Shown here: one piece after another, positions 13,015 to 25,415 of the stretch | Layout: each line of letters opens with the position of its first letter | Numbering within the stretch: the first letter of the stretch is position 1 | Assembly: GCA_021234155.1 (NCBI GenBank) | Contig: JAJEKV010000096.1 | Coordinates: forward strand, 541,501 to 605,500 | Direction: 5' to 3' | Origin: Isoetes taiwanensis | Lineage: Eukaryota > Streptophyta > Lycopodiopsida > Isoetales > Isoetaceae | DNA: 64,000 bases | Notes under the pieces: model-generated | The model's input: only the letters and a program-made list of their open reading frames with translations | Told to the model about the DNA's origin: nothing | Database searches by the model: none | Made by a program: the position numbers and the translations under genes

Positions 13015-13147
13015 CGTGATATTCCACTTCCAACACGTGTTGGAAGTCCCCGTGCACCTCCACGAGTCATGGGCCACAACTTCGTGATATTCCACTTCCA
13101 ACACGTGTTGGAAGTCCCCGAGGCACCTCCATAGAGTCATGGGCCAC
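13015..13147. repeat. Tandem pair of 65-bp units each holding a perfect 22-bp palindrome
   Basis: Two adjacent units (starting about 13015 and 13082) contain the perfect palindrome CTTCCAACACGTGTTGGAAG with one more matching base on each side (13026-13047 and 13094-13115). The core is CACGTG, the plant G-box. The pair lies in the L1 between ORF1 and ORF2. Confidence 0.85.
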
Positions 13148-13483
13148 ACTAGTCTCTACCTCCAACCGGGTTGCGCCACCACCTCATGCACAAAGACATA
13201 CCGCTATTTGGGACATCCCAGGGATCACCAGCCCCCACAACCCCCGTCCCTCGATCTAGCCACAACCAAATCATCCCGAGCCCTCCCCCGAGCCACCACG
13301 TCCCCTAGCCCCGCCATCAAAGGCATGGCCAAGCAAGCCCGCCTCGCCTCGTCCCCACACCACCTCTCCCAACCACACCACCTCGTCCAACTCCACTCAC
13401 CGCACCCGCGGGAGTCCTCTCGCATGTGGCCTCGGGAACCGAGGAATCCCGGCCCCGCATCAACACACGCAACCCCTACCACA

Positions 13484-14603
13484 TCACAAGCACCAGCCCG
13501 GGACTAGCAAGATCATCAACGGGGTCAAATGGTAGCACAATAGATGGAAACATCCGCCCGGATCTGAGCCATTCAAAAGCTTCAATCGGAAAAGAAAATG
13601 CCAGGGACCACTACGCCTTTGGAAGAGAAGTGGGCACAGTTGCAAAGCAGCAGAGCAACACGCATCTTGGGGACCTGCACAATAGAATGAGCCAAATATA
13701 CACCAGGCCATTGGCCATAGAAACCAAGAAATCGGGCACCATCGGATCGGGAGGAAGATCCCGAATCTGGAACCAACACGGATTTTAACCACCAAACCAA
13801 ACCGACTAACCAATTGCCGCCTGAGAAGACTCAACCTCAAACATGATTAGGAAGAAATTATTTGGTAAGAATTTCGGGAGATCGATACAGGCAAACCAAT
13901 CCGCCTCAGATGTCCAGCAAGCCAAGAGCTAAACCTCCTCGTGTCCAATATGTAACCCGTGAAATAGCCCAACACTGCAAATGAAACTAGATTCTCAATG
14001 GTCTGAACATGCCTGGTATGATCAATATCTATCCATGGAGTCTCTGGAAGAGCTGCCTGCAAGTCAACAGAGTGATGATCCTCCACAAACTTCAGAGCTT
14101 CTTGAACACGGGCAGTCCTACACTCCGGAGCCTTGCGCTTAATCCAATCAGAAAAACCCCTACCGAAAGTGATGCGAGCACATAAAGTCATTGCTCCTCG
14201 CCCATCACGGCCGGGCGCACAGGATTTGGGGCTGCCGCCCTGGCACCCTGAGAGGTATCCAGGGGCACCCCAGGAGACACATCAGCTACATGCACCCTAG
14301 AAGAGGGCGCATCACCAGCAAGTGATCCCTTCCCAAGCACAGGGGCAGAGGGCATCACAGATCCAGTTTCCAAAGGGGGCATGCTTGATGGAATCAAGAC
14401 CGGAGTCTCCAAAACACAATCTACTTGGGTCTCAGAATTATATTGAGAGGAAGAGCAATCCACATACCTCTCAACCGGAAGGGGATTCAAGAGCTCCCTC
14501 ATCTCGCCACCAATTGCATGCCACTTCCTACAGCCCGCGCCTCTTCATGCATGCTGAGACCCGCGCCCTTCCCCTTTACTGGAGGATTCTTTCTCCTCGC
14601 CAT
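13484..14603 (-). pseudogene. L1 ORF1 pseudogene (DUF4283-like)
   Basis: The frame begins at a Met at 14603 (MARRKNPPVKGKGAG) after about 220 bp of 5' leader. It runs through a Pro/Ser-rich stretch, a segment with VQEALKFVEDHH and LPETPWIDID, then IRDLPPD and VPGIFF-like pieces that resemble the DUF4283 domain of plant LINE gag proteins. At least two frameshifts and several stops are present. Family assignment relies on position 5' to ORF2 and weak motif similarity. Confidence 0.55.
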
Positions 14604-14838
14604 CTCCCTTGGCTTCAGCCCCAAGCCATGAGGCTCAATCGAGCCCCCATCAGCCTGTCTGGCAGGAGCCATGTCATCCGGACCAGTCCGGAAATCAGCT
14701 GTTTGCAGCAACAAATCACATGCAAAACAGCTGATGCTATACACCGCTGGAAAGAGCTCGGAGCAAGCTTTCCAAAGAGCCCAAGCACGCCAAAATCCGA
14801 CACCAAATAAGAGAGATATCCTGGGGAGGTTCAATTTT

Positions 14839-15118
14839 GGCTACTATCGAAATTCTTTTGGAATGGGCTTGAATTGAAGATAAGACCTAAAGCAGATTAG
14901 GAGCTTCTTGGAATGGGTTCGAACAAAAGATAAGAGCTGAAGGCAACTCACCACGCGCTTTTGATATGTGCCAGGATCTGGTAAGAGTCGTGTTTGACCA
15001 AGGCCTAGAGAGAGAATATGCCCAGAACAAGCAATAGAGAGGACATAGGCAAGGAGAGAATGAAGCTAGGAGGAAAAAGTGAAGCTAGGGTGAAAGAGTT
15101 TCAGAAGGCAAGGAGGCC

Positions 15119-15120
<2 letters not shown>
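14839..15120. other. No gene recognised
   Basis: Spacer between the L1 and the first (GA)n tract, purine-rich, with two imperfect copies of a phrase around TTGGAATGGG and AAAGATAAGA. No coding potential is seen. Confidence 0.4.

Positions 15121-15149
<29 letters not shown>
15121..15149. repeat. (GA)n microsatellite, 3' flank of LINE A
   Basis: Uninterrupted dinucleotide tract that ends in ATGAAATGAAATGAAAT, the antisense of the LINE A tail. Confidence 0.95.
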
Positions 15150-16661
<1,512 letters not shown>

Positions 16662-17074
16662 TCTAGAGCCTAGTTGACCTCGAACACAGACCAACAACCA
16701 TCCTACAAAATGACAATGTACATCATATTCTCAGAACACTTCGAACAAAAATCCCTCATGCCGACTGGCCTTTTTGGGTGTACAAGTATAATCAAATACC
16801 ATGACAAACTTGCATAGTGGACTACAAGGTGATAATGAAAAAACTACAAGCCTACCACCCCGTTGGTCGCAAACAATGACCCCGACAACATAAGAGTCCA
16901 TCAAACTGGAGAGAAACCACCACTCATCCGAACCACCACCCAACTCCATGAGGCGCCTCATGCCTACAAGGACATCCATCTACAAGCCGACCAATCACGA
17001 ACCATGCTAACTGACCTCGACCTGCAACCTGCAAAACCCACCAAAAGCGACAACCACCGGGCATGAGGGCCCTA

Positions 17075-17342
17075 ACCCAAGCACGAGGGCCACCAAAACT
17101 CAGGCACGAGGGCGAACACACATGGCACGAGGTCCCCCATCACAACCACAACTGGTCCCGCTAACTAGCACGAGGGCCAAACTCTCGCTAGCACGAGGAC
17201 CATCAACAACACCAAATTCATTAATGGACGAAAGACTCGAAAACAAAGGCATGCCAGAAAAAAGACTATCAAGCATGAAAAGGGAATCAATACAAATATC
17301 AATACTTGGCACGACGACCATCAGACAGCGCACGAGGGCTCA
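17075..17342. repeat. Cluster of GCACGAGG motifs
   Basis: Six exact copies of GCACGAGG (about 17079, 17104, 17126, 17168, 17193, 17331) and two near copies (17063, 17311), spaced about 20-40 bp except for one larger gap, lie in unit 1 of the Helitron-like dimer. No longer repeat unit is conserved. Confidence 0.65.
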
Positions 17343-17417
17343 AGTGCAGCAACCATAAAAGCATGAGACTATGGACCAAACAAGGAAACACTTAACTAAA
17401 AAGGCCCAAAGAAATGA

Positions 17418-17440
17418 GGGTGGGAGGGTGGGAGGGTGGG
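17418..17440 (+). other. G-quadruplex-forming motif
   Basis: Six runs of GGG separated by single bases (T or A) lie just inside the conserved 156-bp right end of Helitron-like unit 1. Single-base loops make this a strong predicted quadruplex. Unit 2 has only two such G-runs at the same place. Confidence 0.75.
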
Positions 17441-18206
17441 ACAAGCGTCCTAAGAAGGAGAGGCTCAAGAACGGCTGATGGCGAGAAAGGAGGTGGAAAT
17501 GGACATAAATACTCTAAAGAGAACCCATCAACTAGCCTCAAGAAGCGGATTTATCTGCTTATCTCGAAACGCAGATAAATCATACTTCTAGAGCCTAGTT
17601 GACCTCGAACACAGACCAACAACCATCCTGAAAAAAGAGGCAGAGAAAAGAACCAGAATCTACCAGACAGTGACCACATCACCACCTCTACAAGATGAGG
17701 AATCTACGAACACTCCTAGCGCAACCTTGATGACGTGGATAGGGGGCCACAACAGAGCAAGACCCATCTCTAAACTCTAAAGCTAAACAAAGTCTGACGA
17801 CCAAATCTAAGCAAGAAAGCACCGGCATGAAGGTAGTCTTATAAGCACTCAAGCCAAACAACTGAACAAGGCCTATAAGAGAAGGGGTTCTATGCCCCAC
17901 TTAATGCAAAGAAAACAGAGAAAGACGGAGTACGAGTTTGGGTGCAAAAATTGAGAGCATGAGGCAAAGGCAGATTTAAACAACTAACGACGCTAAAAGA
18001 GGATAAGAAACGCTCTACCAACAAGTAAATGAGCAAGGACACAAGAGCAAGCAATCAAACCATAGAGCTTAACAACTTCAAACCTCCCTGGACAAAGCAA
18101 ACACCTCATTCAAGGGTCTGTGAAGATGCAATCCTAAGCGTATTAAATCACAAGTCATCCGAGTATGCCACTCATACGCCGACCAACCGATGCAACGATG
18201 CCACTA

Positions 18207-18320
18207 TATAGTCCTCAGCTAATAAATATATCCACCCTATGAAACTCAAATGGAAACATCAAAACACTCTATAGTCCTAAGCTACAAATAAATACACTCT
18301 ATGAAAATCAAATGGAAACG
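18207..18320. repeat. Imperfect tandem duplication, about 65 bp
   Basis: Two copies share TATAGTCCT(C/A)AGCTA, AATAAATA, CTATGAAA and TCAAATGGAAAC. They lie in Helitron-like unit 2. Confidence 0.6.
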
Positions 18321-19565
18321 ACGAAACTCATAAAAACGAGAAGAGAATCAAACAATGCAACCTAAAGCCTGAACACCACAATAAAACTTGAGAAGTTGGC
18401 AAAGGTATGCAACCGAACTCACACAAAGGACTCACACAAATGGGACCGACCAGAGCGCCACACGATGAGATGCACCAAATCATAGGTCCAAACCTGCAAA
18501 TGAGCTTTCCACCACATTTACACAACTAAAGTCCATAACATCCAGCAACATCGACCATAGGTTAAAACCTAAAGGACAATCCCCCAAATGTGTGACTCAA
18601 AGGATAATGCAACTATGATCGAATGGTCTAGAAACCACAAAGTTGGTGCTCTGCAAATAAGTGATAGAAAACAAGCATAAGAGAAAACACAAAACCCTAT
18701 GTGATGAAAACACTCCGACAAAAAAGGCAACTTGGGATACGGATTCAAACGTCTAGTCTCTAGAAAGAAATGCAAGGGAGTGCACACACTAGAGAATGAC
18801 TTATAACCTATGGCACAGTTAGTGAAAACGAAAGCTCTACAACTCCAATAGACAACCAAATAAACGCCGAGAAAACCTAGAGTGGCAAACCCAATGATGC
18901 AGACGAACTCAGAGAATACGAGCATAGCTAGGAGCACAAACATGACGAGACGCCACCTAACTATACAATCAAGGGAGGAAGGGCAAAACTAAGAGCATTA
19001 AATCTAAAGGAGACCTAGGCAAGGTACGAGTGGAAAAGACATGAAAGAGAAGATACTTTGCGAGAAGAAAAATGAGATTACCGGCTATATAGAGGGAAGC
19101 CGATACATCAACAATTTGACAAGTGAAGTGCTGAACAATGACAATGCGGAAGATAGCTACATAATAATGCAATGCAAGGATCAAACCGACTATAAATTGC
19201 AAAGAGGATGGTAACAATTAATGTCAATAGTTCCATAAGGAACATCAAATAGCATGGAACCAGCAAAAATGGCACGCAAAAAAATGGCCAAATAACAAAG
19301 GCATTGGATGGCACTAGACAACAAGATATACCACGTGAGACTGCACAAAAGGGTAAGATCGACACATACCTAGACAAGGCATAAAAAAGTCTACAAGCTA
19401 CAAATGCAACTACTACCAAGGACTAAAACGGCAAGGCTACTAATCAAGTTTGTGTATGGGTATACACTCACTTAGTGCAAATGGTACGAGGACAGTGCTG
19501 TGTTGAGACCTGCGCTAGACACCTAGCTATACATGGGAGTAACACAAACTGTCACCTAGGTGAGA

Positions 19566-19775
19566 GAAATACATGAAATATTAACTGGAAATAAATAGCA
19601 CCAATGATTCAAAGGATCAAACTGGTGGGAGTAAACATAAAAACGTTAACCGGAAAAAGGAGCACCAATGATTCAAAGGATCAGACTGGTCAAGAGGATT
19701 TCACAATATGTTAACTGGAAATAAAGAGCACCAATACAGAGCACCAATGATTCAAAGCATCAGATGGTGAAGAGG
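19566..19775. repeat. Imperfect tandem repeat, three copies
   Basis: GTTAAC(T/C)GGAAA followed by GCACCAATGATTCAAAG and ATCAGACTGGT-like text recurs three times at roughly 70-80-bp spacing in Helitron-like unit 2. Confidence 0.7.
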
Positions 19776-20385
19776 ATTAATTTGGAAGAATTTGACATGC
19801 TTGCACACCCTAAAATCCTCAAAATGCACTGATAAACGGCATACGCAGCTCCATAAACTACAACCGTACTTACAGCCCAGATGAACAGCCCGAACATTGT
19901 CAAAGTGAACATGGGCTGTCCGCACAACGTAGAATTCCTTGTACAGCTTGTGCTACATGCAATGGGGAGCTATTGGTGCTTAAAGAAATGCATGGGGAAC
20001 CTGCTTAAACCTGCTTCCATGGGATTGAACGTTGCCATTGCAGATTCTCATAAAAGTCTCAACATAAGAGTCAATACTGCAACCAACACCTCATACACGA
20101 GACCACATATAGTCTAAGGCGAAAAACAACTTCTCAAAACTTCCCCAAGGAGAGAACTAACAGCTCTTGGATCTGCAACCCTGCGCAACACAGAAACCAG
20201 CAAACTTCACGGGAATTGAATAACCTTCTCCAAGCTCTAGAGGTAGAGATCCTAAGCGCAAATCCGAGAACACATGAGAAAACTAGAGCCCATAACAAGT
20301 CAGAAGCTAAAGTATCTGTAATGACAATTCAAACTAGAAAAGCTCCAGGGGGAGGTCGAAGCACTTCCAGATCTTAGAAAGCCCA

Positions 20386-20470
20386 AGAGCTCCAACATCT
20401 GCGAACATATGCAGCATCAAACAAGCCAAGAGCTCCAACATCTGCGAACATATGCAGCACCAAACAAGCC
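20386..20470. repeat. Tandem duplication, about 43 bp
   Basis: Two nearly identical copies contain CAAGAGCTCCAACATCTGCG and AACATATGCAGCA. They lie in Helitron-like unit 2. Confidence 0.75.
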
Positions 20471-21427
20471 AGAAGCTTAGATATGCTTCGACAACAAGCC
20501 AAACTACCAAAGCTTCTGAAGGAAGGTCTAAAGCTCCCAACTTTGCAAATATGCGCAGCAACAAACACTGCAATAACAACTCGTGCAAATATAGAGAAGC
20601 TAGCATCAATAAGCTACGACAAATCTAAAGAATGAGATAACAAAGACGTAGAAGAAATCATGCAAGGAAAAATGAAAGATTGGACAAGCTACCTACCTCA
20701 AGCCAAAACATAATTGAGAATAAAAATTAATATACCTCAGACACCAACAAGCGCAAATCTTACCAAAGCTACAATAGCATCAGTGGATGGCAGCAAAACT
20801 CGATAATCCTACCGGCAAAGCGTCCAAAGCGGCCTCAACCGAATCAGAAACCGTAGAACTCATCTCAAACTAGAAAAACTTCCATTCTCTTTTCTACTAA
20901 TAACCCCTTACAAACTAGCACATGACAAGGCGGCTGCGTGGTATCTAGCCGAAGCACACAAGATTGCTGCATACATGGTCTCACCTTAGACAGACATACC
21001 CTCTGCAAGTGCTCCAAAGCAGATGCTGTACATAGAAGCCCTCTTTAGGCACAAGACCTCCTTATCCGTTACATCCGTAAGCTATTACCATAGAAAGATC
21101 TTCCATTGGGCAGGAATTATAACCCTACAACGAAATCAAACCTGGGAAACATTCTGGCACAAAGAGCTATCATCTCCAAGCTAGCATGGAAAAAATAAAC
21201 CACGAAATGCCGTGTGAAAATATAAAAGAAAAAGCTTCCTAAAACCACAAGGTAGACCCTGAAACGAACAAGACAAGGCCATTCAAAATAGCAGTGCAGC
21301 TGCCAGGTAAGTACAAGTCTCTGTCTATGGAAAATCAAGAGCATGGTTCTAGACTCAAAGAAACTACAAACTGGAGAACTAGCTGAGCAACCCATAACCA
21401 AGGGACTCTTTGCTTGACCATCTGAAA

Positions 21428-21608
21428 CAACTTGCAAAATACACCAAACTACAGCATGTTCAGCATCGCCTACATTCTCAAATAAGAGACTGCAATGATC
21501 TACGCAAACTCCTATGCTATGCAAAATACAACAAATTACAGCATGTTCAGCATCGCCTACATTCTCAAATAAGAGACTGCAATGCTCTACTCAAACTCCT
21601 ATGTTATG
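21428..21608. repeat. Tandem duplication, about 90 bp
   Basis: Two copies contain ACAGCATGTTCAGCATCGCC and ATTCTCAAATAAGAGACTGC, with one or two differences (GATCTACGC versus GCTCTACTC). They lie in Helitron-like unit 2. Confidence 0.8.
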
Positions 21609-22370
21609 CAAATTTGGAAAAGCCACAAAGGCCTCAGGGAAAAGTAGACGAAAACCAAAGCAAACCATGAACTCAGAGGTGCAGGGCAGCTCAAGAAAAT
21701 CGGACATGACAAAAAACCCGTGAACTCAGAGGTGCGAGATACGTGAAAACACAAGATTAACTCTTAAAAAGGGGGATTACTAACCTGGGAACTCCCGGCC
21801 AGGCCCACGAGCAGATCCGAATCAGTGCCCAGCGAAATGTCTGTTGAAACACAGCAATGGAAAAAACACTCCATCAAGCAACGCCTTTCATAACTATCCC
21901 AGGCCAGACGGCAGCCTACAGCATGACCGGCCCAAACCCTAGCTTGGTAGCTTGTACACGGTTCGACCAAGAAAGGCGTAAGCCCCCTCAACAGATCCAA
22001 CAACCAAACTGGCCGAAAAATCGATGCTAGAGGTTTCTATTATTCTGTCGCTCCAAACATCTATTACCGTACCTATGCCGAGCAGGATCGACACAAACGG
22101 ATGCTAGCCAGGGGAACAAGCAATACACTGAGCTTGAGAGGCCGCCATGCTAAAACAAAACGGCATGCCGGGCATAATAGGACCGACGAAACTACTGGTG
22201 ACTAAAGGGGAAGAGGAGGGTGGGACAAGCGTCCTAAGAAGGAGAGGCTCAAGAACGGCTGATGGCGAGAAAGGAGGTGGAAATGGACATAAATACTCTA
22301 AAGAGAACCCATCAACTAGCCTCAAGAAGCGGATTTATCTGCTTATCTCGAAACGAAGATAAATCATACT

Positions 22371-22918
22371 TATGTCTAGTCGCCTCCAAAGCCATATTGG
22401 GTAAACTATGATTTTGTCTCTCAATCTGCACTTTGCATAGTGCTTCTGCCTCTAAAGACACCATCCCACATTCTGCTAGTAATATGTCATATGGGGTCTG
22501 CGCTTTAACTCCCAATTCTGTCCTAAAAAACTTTTTTTGAACTTTTTCAATTTTCTTCCAAGTGTCTTCTGCCAAATCAGGTGCCCACACTTCACAGCCG
22601 TATAACAGTACCGATTGTACCAATACTACAAACAATGTCGTTTTGAGGCTAAAATTCCAGATTTCAGCTTTAGCACTTCTACGCTGCATGCTATAGAGAG
22701 CCTTCAAACCACCATTGACCCTTTGTTCCACTGCTTGATTCCAACTAGGACTCTTGTCTACCTGAACGCCCAAATATTTGTATGAATCCACAATTTCCAC
22801 ATGCTCCTCTTTGTAATAAAACTTAAGGTGATCCACTTTAAGAGCCCCAAATACAATCAGTTTGGTTTTGGTCATATTCACTTTCATCCCTTTACTGTCA
22901 CAAAAACTTGCTAAAGCT
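22371..22918 (-). pseudogene. LINE B segment: ORF2 reverse transcriptase thumb region
   Basis: Minus-strand open frame from SFCDSKGMKVNMTKTK through YKYLGVQVDKSPSWNQ, KALYSMQRRSAKAEIW, VLVQSVLLYGCEVWAPDL and ELGVKAQTPYDILLAECGM to ALEATRH, all conserved in LINEs D, E and F at the same positions after the YADD box. It is open across the segment. Its right edge (22911-22918) is the 8-bp target duplicated by the hAT insertion. Confidence 0.88.
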
Positions 22919-23243
22919 CAGTGTTGTCAGGTACGTTTAGTACGGTATGGGTATTATATGTACTTAACATATTAATACCGTATGCATACCTCTCGTTTAA
23001 AAAGTACTTTAAATACATTTTTTGGAATTATAAAATACTTATTAAATACGTAAAATACGTACTTTACGTACAGTACGTTAAGTCCTTCCTATAATTATAT
23101 AGAACTATTATTTCTTGTTTTGCAGTTGAAATAGTTGCAATAACAACTAGTATGAAGAACTTCAAGTTTTAAATAATGAACCAGAATATATTACTCTAGA
23201 AAATTAAGTATTTCTCAAAGTTTTCAATCCAAAATATGTCTAT

Positions 23244-24893
23244 TGTGACGTTCCAGCACAGTATACGGTCCCAGGACGTATACTGTACTGCCCCGTCACG
23301 CGCACACGCCACCCCGACTGACGTGTACGCCGACGTATAGCCAGGCGGGTAGCCCCTAGGGGGCAACTTGCAAGGAGTGTGCATTTATTAATGTGCACAT
23401 TTACCCATGTGCACATTTTTCCATGTGGACACTTTATGCCAAGTGGGCCATACCCAAGTGTGCAATTAATGTGCACATTTACCAATATGCACATTAATGT
23501 GGGCACACCTTTCCATGTGGGCACATTTTGCCACCTAGCCATTAAAGGCAAGTGGGCCCATTCCCAATTATCCCACATGCCTAAAGGGGATAATTGGAAA
23601 CCCTAGCCAACCCCTTGTCTATTTAGGAGGGGAAGCCCTAACTTGCCCAACTTTCGTTTCTAGGGTTTTAGAGCTCTGTTTTGGCTGCCCCAAGGGTCAA
23701 AACCGCCTCCCAGACTCTGTCTGAGAGAATCGCACCATTAGTTTCCCTTGATTCGAGCATTTCAGCAGGATGGTCGAACTCAAGTCAGGAGGAGGAACTC
23801 AAGGATCAGGTATTTAGGCAATTTAATAGCTTAAACCATCTTTTAGTCATTGAATCAGTAGGTTTAGCCTATTAAATTGCCCAGAGCAACCCTCTAGATC
23901 TCTAGATAGCAGACTCTAACCAAAGAACCTAACTCTATGATATAGATTAGATATAGTTCTTTAGTTCTTCTGTGATGTATATGGATGATGTATCTCTATG
24001 AACTCCTTGTATTGGGAAGGGGGGTAGAGACCTAAAGCTTGGTAGTAGATGCTCCTAGATTAGCCTCTCTAGCACACTATAGATTCGGCCTGTGCACAAG
24101 AACCACACCTGGTTGTGGGTGAAGGGGCCAGACTGGCTAAGAAGGAGGTTCGTGTCCTGACTCTTGAACGATCCCTCTGGTGTGTAAGGCCTACCGAGGA
24201 TCATTGTGACTAGGTCTAATGGCTTACCACTGAGTGTGGGTAAGGCATGGGCTCGACCCCCGTGAAGTGGTGTACACTTTCCATTGGGTTCAATCCGGGC
24301 AAGGGCAAGTGGCCCTCTAGTCACCTTGAGTCAAGATGTAGATCTCTGGAGGGGAGTGATCCCTACCCCCCCATCGGGACCGGGGAGATGCAACCCAAGA
24401 ATAGCCCCTTTGGCTATGCACCCGGCGGCTACTGATCAACAGTCCCAACACTTTTCAACCTACTCTGCAAAGTGTGCACAGGAGGGGCGGATGGAGTGGA
24501 CAACCCTAAGCCATGTTCTTATGCCAGCCAAATCCATTGCCATGAATTTTGTCTGCAATGAACTCTGGAGACCCAAGCCGTCAGTCATCCCTTCGGGTCT
24601 GAGCCTTGGGTAGGATTTCCCCATATGTATGATGCTGATCATTGTCTATGCAGATGTTGATGCACCACCCTTCGAGGTGGATATGTGATTATGTTGTATA
24701 CTGACATGTATGTTTACGCTTCCGCAGCTAGGTATGCCCTGAGGGAGACGGGGTAAAATGACCCCTTCACTCTTCCCACTGGGACTCGTTGCAAAGCGAT
24801 TGTGGAGGGCCCCAGACGATGTGGAGCTGGTATGGGGGATGAACTCCTGTTTGTATACGGTGAGTGCACCGTATATGAGTAGGGGACGTCACA
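23244..24893 (+). repeat. 5' LTR
   Basis: 1650 bp, starting TGTGACGTTCCAGCACAG and ending GGGGACGTCACA; the outer TGTGACG and CGTCACA form a 7-bp inverted repeat. Near 23380-23540 it holds a cluster of about eight TGCACATT-type words around the palindrome GTGCAC. Compared with the 3' LTR it has scattered substitutions and small indels, including absence of about 20 bp at the position corresponding to 33305-33325, so the insertion is not brand new. Confidence 0.95.
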
Positions 24894-24894
24894 G

Positions 24895-24906
24895 TGGTAT
24901 CAGAGC
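24895..24906 (+). promoter_or_regulatory. Primer-binding site, initiator tRNA-Met type
   Basis: TGGTATCAGAGC begins one base after the 5' LTR end. It is the complement of the 3' end of plant initiator tRNA-Met and is the commonest primer site of plant LTR elements. Confidence 0.92.
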
Positions 24907-25186
24907 TATGTTCTTGGAGACCAAGAGCAAAGCACTGACCATGCTCCCAGTAGTACTAACTTGATAGGATTCTCAAACCTCAAAAAGTGGGAAATTTTTT
25001 CTCATTAGAGCAATGTTCTTGGAGACCAAGAGCAAAGCACTGACCATGCTCCCAGTAGTACTAACTTGATAGGATTCTCAAACCTCGAAAAGTGGGAAAA
25101 TTTTTTCTCAACTGACCATGCTCCCAGTAGTACTAACTTGATAGGATTCTCAAACCTCGAAAAGTGGGAAATTTGTTTCTCATTTT
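24903..25186 (+). repeat. Leader tandem repeat, about 105 bp, 2.7 copies
   Basis: The unit with ATGTTCTTGGAGACCAAGAG, CACTGACCATGCTCCCAGTA and GATAGGATTCTCAAACCTC is repeated directly after the primer site. The third copy lacks its first part. Confidence 0.88.
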
Positions 25187-25243
25187 TGTAGTATATGCTA
25201 AGCTAGTAACAGTTAAAGTGAATGAGAACATAAAAAGACAAAA

Positions 25244-25361
25244 ATTAGTGAGCCAAGTAGGATGGTCTCACACGTCGCGCCAGGACAGATAATGAAGATC
25301 TAAATTAGTGAGCCAAGTAGGATGGTCTCACACGTCGCGCCAGGACAGATAATGAAGATCT
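25244..25361 (+). repeat. 59-bp perfect tandem duplication in the leader
   Basis: The block starting AATTAGTGAGCCAAGTAGG and ending AATGAAGATCT occurs twice in a row (25244-25302 and 25303-25361). It duplicates the left arm of the hairpin described next. Confidence 0.88.
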
Positions 25362-25415
25362 CATTTTCAGGTTGGGCGCAACGTGTGACTTCAGGCTGGG
25401 CGCAACGTGTGAGAC
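25325..25415 (+). repeat. Long imperfect hairpin, copy 1
   Basis: The left arm begins GTCTCACACGTCGCGCC and the right arm ends GGGCGCAACGTGTGA; the right arm is then repeated once more (25390-25415, ending GTGTGAGAC). The loop side holds ATAATGA / TCATTTT. It is the same structure as at 26176-26242 and 26375-26441. Confidence 0.8.

Larger units (their letters stand above)
8990..14821 (-). mobile_element. Full-length plant L1-type LINE with 17-bp target-site duplication
   Basis: The element lies on the minus strand. Its 3' poly(A) tail is the T-run ending at 9004. The 17-bp word TGGGGAGGTTCAATTTT occurs immediately left (8973-8989) and immediately right (14822-14838), an L1-style target-site duplication of typical length. 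Total length, about 5.8 kb, is usual for plant L1 elements. It contains ORF1 (13484-14603) and ORF2 (about 9300-12975), both with frameshifts and stops. It resembles the ordinary angiosperm-type L1 (PGLDGIPVEFF, FVPGRNI, ADDT), unlike LINEs A-F. Confidence 0.9.
16662..17586. mobile_element. Helitron-like element, unit 1 (short copy of a head-to-tail dimer)
   Basis: The unit begins TCTAGAGCCTAGTTGACC and ends ...AGATAAATCATACT. Its first 43 bp and last 156 bp are repeated, with a single difference in the latter, at the ends of unit 2, while the middle is unrelated. The right end carries a stem-loop (GATTTATCTGC ... GCAGATAAATC, 11-bp perfect stem) ending 5 nt before the terminus. Unit 2 follows with no base in between. 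The dimer sits between two T's of LINE B without a target duplication. These traits suit a rolling-circle element of the TT-inserting kind. The canonical CTRR end is not seen on this strand, though the left end read in reverse is CTAG. No Rep/helicase gene is present. Confidence 0.55.
17587..22370. mobile_element. Helitron-like element, unit 2 (4.8 kb, non-coding)
   Basis: It has the same 43-bp left end and 156-bp right end as unit 1. The right-end stem is one base pair shorter because of a C-to-A difference (GATTTATCT ... AGATAAATC). It is followed by TATGTCTAG, the continuation of LINE B. The 4.6-kb interior has no recognisable protein on either strand. It is rich in A and C on the plus strand and contains several local tandem duplications. 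It may be captured or filler DNA; origin unknown. Confidence 0.55.

Noticed and set aside
17075-17342. GGCACGAGG as cDNA-library linker contamination
   Set aside because: The word occurs many times in different contexts within one genomic repeat, which linker contamination would not give.
24895-24906. tRNA-like sequence
   Set aside because: It is the 12-nt complement of the initiator tRNA-Met 3' end, directly after an LTR: a primer-binding site. No cloverleaf surrounds it. No tRNA or rRNA gene was seen in the window.
25244-25361. CRISPR-like array of repeats and spacers in the LTR leader
   Set aside because: The units are simple tandem duplications and palindromes inside an LTR element; there are no regular spacers or cas genes, and the DNA is eukaryotic.
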